NCBI GenBank assembly: GCA_964035545.1
Contig: OZ037770.1
Location: 13,720,642-13,784,641, forward strand
From: Bugula neritina
Taxonomy: Eukaryota; Bryozoa; Gymnolaemata; Cheilostomatida; Bugulidae
Length of the DNA: 64,000 bases
Direction of reading: 5' to 3'
This document shows, piece by piece, positions 14,701-25,200 of this stretch (positions are counted from its first letter, which is position 1; every line of letters begins with the position of its first letter). The position numbers were made by a program, and so were the translations under genes. Below the pieces are notes generated by a model. It did not search any database, was not told the origin of the DNA, and saw nothing but the letters and a program-made list of their open reading frames with translations.

Positions 14701-15785
14701 ACCTCTATCACTGATGCAAGTGATGGAGAGAGAAAGAGCTCAACAAACTGCCACAAAACCATCCAAATCTCCAACACATTTCAAGCCGTCTTCAGGAGGC
14801 AAGACAACGTACGAGTAGTTGTCAACTAGTAATAAACTAATAGTCAACTAGTAATACACTAATAGTCAACTAGTAATACACTAATAGTCAACTGGTAATA
14901 AACTAATAGTCAACTAGTAATAAACTAGTAATCAACTAGTAATAAACTAGTAGTCAACTAGCAATAAACTAATAGTCAACTAGTAATAAACTAGTAGTCA
15001 ACTAGTAATAAACTAATAGTCAGCTAATCAGCAACTATCTCTTTCACCAGGTGATAACAGACTGTACTGCTCTTATATTACTTTTAGCTGGAGGCCACCC
15101 ACTGAAGTGACAAAGCCAGCTTGGAATCTGCCCAAATCTCCACCTCCTCAAACAACCAATCAAAATGAGAGTATTGAGTTCACAACCAATCAGCAATTGT
15201 CGCCTACATTTCCCTCTCCTCCTACTAAATTACAAGATATTATAACCCAGGAGAAGTTCCGTACCAAAGAGTTTCAAAGAAATGCCAACAAACCTTTAGT
15301 CAATGTTCAGGTAAGGCTATTAGCTGTGGCAATGGGGGGAGGGCTACTTAGTTTTATAGCCTGAAGCAATAAGGAATCACAGGCTATTTGAGACTGTAAA
15401 TCTTGAGGTTGTTATAAGTTTAGAGAGTAACATGTCGAGATTTTCCAGCCAGTTGGAAACTGCTTACCTATCTTTGCATTAAAATAGATTTGCAAGTGTA
15501 ACTTGGGGATTTATTGGTCTATTCTCTGTGTCAGTGTTAGGTTGAGCCAAGATCCATATTCTGTCTGTAAGCTGTACTCACTTCAAGGATGGGGTTGTCT
15601 TTGAGCTGTTTCTTAATTGCATAGCCTTAGAATCTGTGTTTGGTTTGTAGATAGAGCAGAGGGCTATTGAAGAGCTCACAGCTAAGTACATGTCAACTAA
15701 AAAGTCATGGGAGAGAGTTTCTGTAGAGAGGGTTGTAATGAGCGAAGCATCAGTTCCCTTGTGGAAAAACAGCAAGCATTCTTAG
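2716..15785 (+). CDS. IBTK: Inhibitor of Bruton tyrosine kinase homologue (ANK-RCC1-BTB-BTB)
   Basis: In vertebrates IBTK binds and inhibits BTK and serves as a CUL3 substrate adaptor. Twenty-six coding exons join in phase to 1274 aa (human about 1353): 2716-2887, 3660-3796, 4091-4196, 4642-4766, 5242-5352, 5764-5896, 6128-6222, 6991-7140, 7552-7703, 8097-8232, 8607-8784, 8880-9018, 9299-9398, 9867-10104, 10512-10641, 10917-11079, 11808-11907, 12270-12433, 12904-13097, 13258-13400, 13494-13704, 13830-13958, 14301-14429, 14677-14808, 15088-15310, 15651-15785. Ankyrin repeats (residues ~45-110, e.g. GWTPLHRAVFYGQ) precede RCC1 blades (~140-345; YTWGDNSNYTLGHG, YTFGLNSGQLGHA). BTB1 follows at ~570-660 (CSGERIACHKYILASRS) and BTB2 at ~715-840 (DGKEFKCHKCVLVARMEYFR). 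The low-complexity tail ends in a conserved block (KLQDIITQEKF, then IEQRAIEELTAKY and VPLWKN). The ATG at 2716 is chosen because the next residues (TFKCRSKQHAYEL) resemble the IBTK N terminus. AATAAA lies at 16099-16104. Confidence 0.93.
4440..4620. repeat. AT-rich cryptic repeat, IBTK intron
   Basis: Degenerate copies of TATATTAAAGTATAA-like words fill the end of the intron before the first RCC1 exon. Confidence 0.5.
6434..6620 (-). mobile_element. tRNA-derived SINE, old copy A
   Basis: On the minus strand a degraded tRNA-like head (near 6560-6620) is followed by the body block matching copies at 53.95 and 63.7 kb. Shared landmarks read on the plus strand are GTGACTGGATGCTCTTC, ACCTCATGTTTAC and the distal end TGCGTGAGTTTATGGTCAC. 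Box B is eroded, so this is the most diverged of the three. It lies in an IBTK intron. Confidence 0.7.
8215..8567 (+). repeat. 48-bp minisatellite copying an IBTK exon end and its donor
   Basis: Seven full units at exact 48-bp spacing (starts 8215, 8263, 8311, 8359, 8407, 8455, 8503) plus a partial one. The first 18 bases of the unit are the last 18 coding bases of the exon ending at 8232 (GTCAACTATATAGGTCAA); the next bases are the donor gttagt. Every unit therefore carries a copy of the 5' splice site. Reading through hits TAG within the first unit, so only the first donor keeps the protein intact. Confidence 0.9.
9425..9550 (+). repeat. ~35-bp minisatellite near an IBTK donor
   Basis: Three to four copies of a unit containing CACCTGCATTGCATTCACCT begin about 30 bases after the donor at 9399. 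Confidence 0.8.
11285..11625 (+). repeat. AT-rich tandem array in IBTK intron
   Basis: Repeats of TATATTCTAATAATATATTA-like units, nearly pure A/T, ending shortly before the 28-bp array at 11669. Confidence 0.8.
11669..11807 (+). repeat. 28-bp minisatellite ending at an IBTK acceptor
   Basis: Five units of 28 bp (starts 11669, 11697, 11725, 11753, 11781). The first four each end in a pyrimidine run and TTTACAG, an acceptor-like sequence. The last unit has diverged into the working acceptor (tattttttcag|GGACAA). Confidence 0.85.
12441..12604 (+). repeat. (GTCT)n/(TG)n microsatellite after an IBTK donor
   Basis: An imperfect GTCT/TCTC/TG array starts within about 10-30 bases of the donor at 12434. 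The open frames in both strands here are translations of the repeat. Confidence 0.85.
14440..14516 (+). repeat. (TCCC)n/(TC)n microsatellite after an IBTK donor
   Basis: A near-perfect TCCC run, closing with TC repeats, begins about 10 bases after the donor at 14430. Confidence 0.9.
14813..15030 (+). repeat. ~22-bp minisatellite abutting an IBTK donor
   Basis: About ten copies of a unit containing GTCAACTAGTAATAAACTA (with the palindrome ACTAGT) start within 5-10 bases of the donor at 14809 (AC|gtacga) and fill most of the intron. Confidence 0.9.
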
Positions 15786-17443
15786 CGGATGGCTCATGAT
15801 GTCATTTCCTGTTACTCTACTGCAACAACTATGCTTTTTGCATATACTGCAATACTTATTATGTTTCTATATGACCATTTCTATGAATAGAATGCACATA
15901 TATGAATTTTTAAAGTGGATAATATAACAAGAAATAACTACTAATACTTTTTAAATTTTCAGAGATTTCACAATTGTTGGGATTTTTATGGGTTATACAG
16001 ATAGGCAATTGTTTTTTACTAATTTTCTACTTGTACAGTGCAGGTTTAACCTTGATGTGATTGCATGCACAACCGTCCACAACTGTACTCCAGAGCTAAA
16101 TAAATGTAATAGCAATCTTCTTATATAGATGCAAAAAATATAACGGACGATCATAATAAGTTTTGCTTTGTTGCTTTTACTGTCTATAAAACTTTAAAAG
16201 CTGGAGAGGAATAATGAGCATAAAGTTTTTTCATGAAACTACTAAAAAGTTAATCTTTGGCGGAGTTGTTTCCTCTTGTGTTAACGTAGTCGCGAGTAAA
16301 GTAAATGTCAAGGCTACAACTTTTTTCACTGTATATTAATCAAATTCAATGTGAAGAAAAGTAAATAATAGTAGAGCTTGTGGCTTGTTCTTTAGTAGTT
16401 TTATTTCTGATTTCTAGTGAAGTCTGTATGTGAACTTACTGTAGAAATACCATAATTTTTAATTATAATGAAAATAAATTGAATTTTCAATTCTATTGGT
16501 ATTAGTAAATTTATTAGTAATACTGAACACTGAACAGTTACAATAACTCTTCAGTTACTGTTACACTAGTGACTAGTCAGTTATCACTTGTGACTTGATC
16601 TTATGAGTTATGACTTACTCAGTACTGTTAGTGTTACTGTTACTGTGAGTTCCTGTCACTGTCAGTCTTTCACTCTTACAGTTACTCTTACTTTACACTT
16701 ACAGTTAGTGTTACTCATACTGATACTCATACTGTTACAGTTACTTGAAAGTTGAAGTTCAAGTTGATCTTCAATTTAATTTTTATTTTATAATTACTTA
16801 TAGTTATAGAGTTATACTATTAGTGTTATACTCTTATAGTGTCTGTAGTGATAATATTATTATTAATAATAAATTAATCATCATTTACTTTGAGTTCTTG
16901 TTAATGTTGTTCAATGACCCATAAAGTTAGAAACAGGTGCTCATGCTATCACTAAAACTAAAAGTAAATCCAATAGTAATACTAATACTAATAGTAATAG
17001 TAATACTCATTGTAGCAGACTAAGTCTAATTGTAATATTAGTACTACTACCAGTACTAGTAATATCAGTATGATTGTGGATACCAATATCAATATGTATA
17101 ATAATATGATATGGTCATGTTCATGGTTATAGTGAATATGAATACTACTTTAGTACTATAGTTATTAAGATTGTCATAAAAATTATCATAAATTATGATT
17201 TATATAAATAATAAATATGTTACATGAATAATTGTAAATTGTGTAATATTAATTGTTGGCTTAGTGTTTAATTCACATAACTTGTCTGGCCATGTAACTG
17301 GTGTGCACTTCGATTTGCCCGTGAAATTTAGCTGTTGTTCTAGCCAAGTTAAGGAGTCATTTTTGTTATTTACATCCAATTTTTCTGTAAAGTTGTATTT
17401 CTACGCGTGCAATAAAATTGTAACAAAAGAACTCATACTCGCC
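15786..17443. other. IBTK 3' UTR and IBTK-MED14 intergenic region
   Basis: The first ~320 bases are IBTK 3' UTR up to AATAAA at 16099. The rest is AT-rich. From about 16500 to 17110 it is a cryptic repeat of TTACTGTTACAG, AGTAATACTAATA and similar words, like that at 480-1200. No gene is seen. Confidence 0.5.
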
Positions 17444-17473
17444 ATGTTTACAGGAGAGACTCAAACACCTGCC

Positions 17474-20400
17474 ATGGATGGTCAAGTGATGGCCAACGGA
17501 CAGCAAGGAAACATAGCCTTAGCTACCGTAATAGAGTTCAGTATTCAAAGAACTTATCATGAGCTCATGATTTTATCAGAGCTGTAAGTATAAAGGTTGC
17601 AAGTATTAGTGTTGTAAGTGTCAGAGCTGGAAATATTAGTGTTGTAATGCTGTGCTGTATACACTCACTCTTAGATAAGTTACTGGTTTTTTCACATGCA
17701 TATATGAACGTTTTTGTTGAACTGAACCTGTGGAATAATTCTGTCTATTCACTTGATAATATGTCTTGTAATAACTATAAGTTGAGACAAAAACAAAAAG
17801 TTTTAAAAAGTCCTCAACTGTTTGTACCTGAAAAAGTAATGTTTTTTGCTGAGAATATATTCAGAATTCTCGAAATTGTATAAAAAATATAAACAAGTTT
17901 ATGGATTGCTGCTTCATACAATGAGGGGTCATTACAATGTTTTATATTTAGCCATCAGTTATTTTAAATTATTCACTATGTCAGCTGTACTTCAGTTACC
18001 ATTTCAACCTCTGAATATACCAGGTTACCGAGGAAGACAGACATGGAGAGGAAAATAGAGATTGTGCAGTTTGCTCACCGAACCCGTCAGCTGTTTGTAC
18101 GACTGCTGGCCCTTGTCAAGTGGGCAAAGAATGGCTGTAAAATAGACAAGTGCATGGCCATATCAAACTACCTGGACCAACAGGCCAGACTGTACATAGA
18201 CACTGCCGACGGACTCTCCAAGTTGGCTAGGAACACTCTGGTACAGGCCAGGCTACCCGCCTTCTCCATACCTGTAGCTGTTGATGTACTTACTTCTGGT
18301 ACTTACCCTTGTCTACCCACCTGTATTCGGGTACGTCTGTATGTCCAGAACTTACCTCTAGAATGTAGATCAATAGTTGTAGATTAAATATGAAAATATA
18401 AAACTACTACTACTACTACTACTACTACTACCACATTCTTTAGCATGATTTGTCTAGTTTCTTGTTTTCATTTAGTTCAAGTTAATTTGTAGATATTAGC
18501 TCTGCTTTTCAGCTTTTTTGTGCGGTTTATATTCACTGGCCTCCTCAAATTAGCAGGGCAAGATAATTCCATATTTACATCAGCATATAATGTTTATGGG
18601 ATGAGATAATTCTTTATGCATATGTGGTGTTCACAGGATAAGATAATTCCTAGTATGTATATGATGTTCACAGGAGAATATAATTCCTTGTATATAGTAT
18701 ATGGTGTTTACAGGATAAGATAATTCCTTGTATATAGTATATGGTGTTTACAGGATAAGATAATTCCTTGTATATAGTATATGGTGTTTACAGGATAAGA
18801 TAATTCCCCCTGATGCGATAACTCCCGAGGAAGAGGCGAGTACACTGAAGAGACTGACACAGATCATAGAATACAGACTAGTGACTAGTGACATACCTCG
18901 GGCCTTCAAACAGCTCACTGCTTGTATGTCAACTCTTTTACATACTAGTATTACTAGAGAATAAACTGTTATGTGTGGTGTGGGTAAAGTTATAGACTAC
19001 CTAATCTGCTAAATAAATGCTAATACTATGACTGAAATGTGTAGGAGTCTTAAAGCTGGTGTTTGTATGGATATACTTACTGTAAGTTAGTGTTTGTAAG
19101 GCTATACTTACTGTAAGTTAGTGATTATAAGGATATATTGTAAGTTAGTGTTTGTAAGGATATACTGTAAGTTAGTGTTTGTAAAGATATGCTTGCTCTC
19201 TACAGATGACGGAAGAGTGAAGCTGTTAGTAGACAAGGAGTTCTCCGCCACACTCACAGTGATGGGGGACTACGCCACCCTCCCTTGGAGGCTGCTCGGT
19301 ATTGACATTCTTGTTGAAGATCTGGACTCCAGAGATGGGAAACCTTTGGTTCACGAGATGCAGGTAAATATGTGTCAGTTTATATTTTACAATCTTTGAT
19401 GTGGAACATAGTTGGATACGTGAAGAATGAATGAATGTGTTTATTTGGATGATGCAATGTAGCAGGTAGCAATGTGTTACAGATAAGTTACCTGCACACA
19501 CTTGTTCAGTCTAGACTTGTGGATACAGAAACGCCGCTACATGAGCTCTACACCGTGCTGCATGCCTTCTGTCAGAGTTTACAGCTAGAGGTCTTGTACT
19601 CACAGGTATAATGTTATATACTGTAGTGTAGTGTTATATACTGTAGTGTAGTGTTATATACTGTAGTGTAGTGTTATATACTGTAGTGTAGTGTTATATA
19701 CTGTAGTGTAGTGTTATATACTGTAGTGTAATGTTATATACTGTAGTGTAGTGTTATATACTGTAGTGTAGTGTTATATACTGTAGTGTAGTGTTACATA
19801 CTGTAGTGTAGTGTTATATACTGTAGTGGAGTGTTATATACTGTAGTGTAGTGTTACATACTGTAGTGTAGTGTTATATACTGTAGTGGAGTGTTATATA
19901 CTGTAGTGTAGTGTTATATACTGTAGTGTAGTGTTATATACTGTAGTGTAGTGTTATATACTGTAGTGTAATGTTATATACTGTAGTGTAGTGTTATATA
20001 CTGTAGTGTAGTGTTATATACTGTAGTGTAGTGTTACATACTGTAGTGTAGTGTTATATACTGTAGTGTAGTGTTATATACTGTAGTGTAGTGTTATATA
20101 CTGTAGTGTAGTGTTATATACTGTAGTGTAGTGTTATATACTGTAGTGTAATGTTATATACTGTAGTGTAGTGTTATATACTGTAGTGTAATGTTATATA
20201 CTGTAGTGTAGTGTTATATACTGTAGTGTAGTGTTATATACTGTAGTGTAGTGTTACATACTGTAGTGTAGTGTTATATACTGTAGTGTAGTGTTATATA
20301 CTGTAGTGTAGTGTTATATACTGTAGTGTAGTGTTATATACTGTAGTGTAGTGTTATATACTGTAGTGTAATGTTATATACTGTAGTGTAGTGTTATATA

Positions 20401-21845
20401 CTGTAGTGTTATATACTGTACTGTAGTGTTGTATACTGTAGTGTAGTGTTATATACTGTAGTGTAATGTTATATACTGTAGTGTAATGTTATATACTGTA
20501 GTGTAGTGTTATATACTGTAGTGTAATGTTATATACTGTAGTGGAGTGTTATATACTGTAGTGGAGTGTTATATACTGTAGTGTAATGTTATATACTGTA
20601 GTGTAATGTTATATACTGTAGTGTAGTGTTATATACTGTAGTGTAGTGTTATATACTGTAGTGTAGTGTTATATACTGTAGTGTAATGTTATATACTGTA
20701 GTGTAGTGTTATATACTGTAGTGTAGTGTTATATACTGTAGTGTAGTGTTGTATACTGTAGTGTAGTGTTGTATACTGTAGTGTAGTGTTATATACTGTA
20801 CTGTAGTGTTGTATACTGTAGTGTTATATACTGTAGTGTACTGTTATATACTGTAGTGTATTTTTTTCTGTGTACTGCCTAAATGTCAATGACTGAAACT
20901 CATTCTTTTACAGTAAAATGCATTTTACAAGATATTTTACATGTCTTTGTGTTTAATTGATTTGTTAAATAATTTATTTTATTTACATAAGTTATGTTGA
21001 CAATTAGGAGTTGTAATCCCTTCAGGTTCAGAAAATGATGCATGAGCAGCTGAATTCATATGTGAATATAGAGAAATATATTCCCTGTAAGAGGTTGCTG
21101 ATTTCTTACTGGAGGTAATCTTTCTGTTTATTATACTATATATATACACCTTTCTGTATACTTGCATACTTCAGTATAGTAAAATATGCTATGGTTCTCT
21201 GTTAACAGCATCTGTTAGTTGTGCTTCTGTTGGAGTTGTCTCTCTCAAACTGAGCCATTTCTTTAGCTACATAAACTAATTACATGCAACTCTTTACAGT
21301 TCACTCCAGCTTGTTTCTGTATTCTCCTCTTCTATTCTCCTTGTCTTCTCTTTTCAGACCAAAAGTCTCTTCAGTTCTGCCTCAGTACCAGAATATTCTC
21401 CGTGAGTATTACTATAACTCTGTAACTACTACTATAACTCTGTAACTACTACTATAACTCTGTAACTACTACTATAACTCTGTAGCTACTACTATAACTA
21501 TTACTATAACTCTATAACTACTACTATAACTCTGTAACTACTACTGTAACTCTGTAACTACTACTATAACTCTGTAACTACTACTATAACTCTGTAACTA
21601 CTACTATAACTACTATTATAACTCTTACTATAACTATTACTATAACTCTATAACTACTACTATAACTCTTACTATAACTCTTACTATAACTACTACTATA
21701 ACTCTTACTATAACTACTATTATAACTCTTACTGTAACTACTACTATAACTACTACTACAACTATTACCGCTACTACTAATACTGCTGCTACTGCTACTA
21801 CTACTAATACTGCTACTACTACTGCTACTACTACTGCTACTACTG

Positions 21846-21883
<38 letters not shown>

Positions 21884-21950
21884 GCTACTACTACTACTGC
21901 TACTACTACTACTGCTACTACTACTGCTACTACTACTGCTACTACTACTG

Positions 21951-21985
<35 letters not shown>

Positions 21986-21986
21986 G

Positions 21987-22037
<51 letters not shown>

Positions 22038-22088
22038 GTACTACTGCCACTACTACTACTACTACTGCTGCTACTACTAGTACTGCTG

Positions 22089-22120
<32 letters not shown>

Positions 22121-22136
22121 GCTACTACAACTACTG

Positions 22137-22213
<77 letters not shown>

Positions 22214-25200
22214 GCTGCTACTACTACAGCTAATGTTTCAGCTGCCATCTACAAGATAGACATACACGTTGATGAAGCAGACATCTATAAGCCACTCCGT
22301 ATCAGTCATACTCCGACTTCAGTGAAAGGCAGCTCCGTTCAGCTTCCGTTTAGTCTGAAGGTGAGTTAGGAGTCATCCTCTCCCACTCTGTGGTCACACA
22401 AGATAGTAAGATAGTCAACTAATACACTGACTTTACAGTCTTCAACTTTTTACCTGCTGCAATAACAAAATTCAGCTTACATACTTTCTAGCATGGGAGG
22501 CAGTTGGTGAAAGTTTTTGGTGATTCATAGAGTTTCCAATTGATTCTCGTTTCCAGCAGTTTTGAGTTGATTTGTTGTGTTGATCTCTACCAGTAGTTTG
22601 TTGTAGATTAACCAGTTAGTGTAGTTTATTGTATATTCTAGAGTAATCAGCTCTCAGTGGAGAAGATTCTGCTAGAGACAATACACGCCTGGAGCTACGT
22701 ACGGCTGGGAGAGTTGAAACAGACTCTGGAGCAGATGAACATTGCAACTGACTGTGAGTACTGGTACTGTGTGACTCTAAGTACTGTCTTACTGTGTTAC
22801 TGTGAGTGTGGTACTGTGTGACTGTGAGTGTGTTACTGTATTACTGTGAGTGTGGTACTGTGTGACTGTGAGTGTGGTACTGTGTGACTGTGAGTGTGGT
22901 ACTGTGTGACTGTGTTACTGTAGTACTGCGAGTGTGGTACTGTGTGACTGGGAGTGTGTTACTGTGAGTACTATGGTACTGTGTGACTGTATAGGCCTAC
23001 ATTATATTAACCTAAACTGCTACTTGAGTCTCTATATCATATGTTGTTGCTAAGATGCTAAATACAAGTGTACTTCATCTAACTTGTACTTCACCATACT
23101 TGGGGGGGCTCAACCTCCCCCCCCCATTTCACTGCCATCTGTATTGATGCATGTCAGCAGGCTATCAGCTCGTGTAAAGTAAAGTAATCCAGAAACTCTG
23201 CTAAACTCTAGTTTCTTTTTATAATTTAAAGGAATTTCCTAAAACTATAATAAATCAAAGCTATCATTGGCTTTTAATAATTTAACTAGTTTAGCTCATT
23301 TTTTGGGTTTGCAGTCCTGCCTTTCTGTGAAGAATATTGACTATGTTAATTTTTGCACGTGTATAGTTTTTATTTTCATTACTTTTTTTTCATTTAGTTG
23401 ATATTACTGACCTGCCTCCTACACTCACATTCAAAGTGATAAAACCATGTATGGACACGGAGTTTGTGAGAATCTCCATAGACTGTCAACTTGGTACTTT
23501 CACTGTGTCTCTCACTCAACTCTCCTGTGAGTATGCTCTAGTAGTGTCTAGTAATTTCAATTCTATTTAGATTTTCTCTTCAATTGATCGTTTAATAACC
23601 TTTACATTAGAAGTTTACTATTCAATGATGTATAGTAATCATAGAGACAGTACGGTTTGTAAATAACAAATTAATTATTTATTCTTTATTTTTTATTTAT
23701 TTTGTTAAATTTTTTATCTAGATGAGTGTAAAGTTTTAACCGACCTGCAGCAGCATCTCAACCTGCCCAGTGAACAGCAAAATAACTCCACCATCAAAGA
23801 GCTACTCTTCAATCTCAAGTTAGTTCCGTTCTGTTATGATAGTTTACCTTGCTATTTTAGGGCTCAATGTGTGATATATAGTGAGTTTTAGGAAAAATCA
23901 AAGTGCATTGATTTTGAAAAAAAAAAGAAGCTCTCCGTGACGGGGAATCGAACCCCGGTCTCCCGCGTGACAGGCGGGGATACTTACCACTATACTATCA
24001 CGGATTTGCTGAAGAGGCAACTAATATTACCGGACCAATTCGTAAGCGAGAATTACGGGCTCACCTTATTTACATATGCATCATTACATGTGCTATAATA
24101 ATATATTATAGCGTTATTAGAAAAGTGTGAACGAGTATGATAACCCGAGCTAACAAACTATCTATATAGTTATTTTGCTAGGACATATGTCTCTAACATT
24201 GAGTAGGAAACTAGGGCATCTTCAAATATTTTACTACTTCATAATGGCAGATGAAATAATCTTATTTTAATTTAGTGGATGATTCATAATAACTCGCAAT
24301 TTAAGAATTTAACAATTATGACTGCTAAGTCTCTAAGGTTTTCTATTACATGCATTTATACAATGTACCAACTACAGTGGCTGAATATTGTAGAAATGGT
24401 GTAGTTGGTTTTATTTTATTTTTTGTCAACTGGCATGTCGTTAGATAAGCAATTAAAAATAATTTTAAATAGGTTATGTTGAAAACTTTTGTTCACAAAA
24501 CCTGAATTGCGGACACCATTTTGCCATGAAACCATTAAATAGACATAGTTTCGAAAATCAAAATGAATTGACAAAGAAAAGGAAAAAAAGAAGCTCTCCG
24601 TGACGGGGAATCGAACCCCGGTCTCCCGCGTGACAGGCGGGGATACTTACCACTATACTATCACGGATTTGCTGAGAGAGGCGGCGTTAATTTTGTTCTA
24701 ATCTAAACAAGATTACGATACTAATTCCATTCCTAATACAGTCCTAGTCGTTCTAACAAGAAGTTGTAATATTAATATTATTATCTACATACATATACAA
24801 TGATTGTTGCAACAATAAATTATTTTAGAGTCATAATTTTATTTTAGACTCTGCCATATTGTTTTATAATTGAAATGATTTTGTTTACAGATATGATTTT
24901 ATAACTTAGTTGGTTTTTCTTAGGCATAGTTGGGCTTGGCATATGAATGAGATTTGCAGTAAGCCTAGCCTACTAATCCATTAGTTATATTATAGACTTA
25001 GTATCTTGTTGTCTAGATTGTGGATGGGGCTGGAGAGATGCCGTTCCTCTATACAGTATGTGAGAACAGCGTGTCACAACTCATTGCCGTTAATTCACAG
25101 CGACCAGCACCCACTAAGCAAACTTGGTGCGAATGTACTCTATGTGAAAGTACCTCTGCAAGAGACCCTCTATGTGGTTAGTACAGAAGTCAGGGGGGTT

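Noticed and set aside
17264-17473. Extended N terminus for MED14 from 17264
   Set aside because: Upstream residues are Cys/Phe-rich and unlike MED14; conserved sequence starts only after 17500.
21640-22248. Long valine-rich open frame on the minus strand, and the similar frames at 30277-31203
   Set aside because: They are translations of CTA/ACT triplet arrays lying wholly inside MED14 introns.
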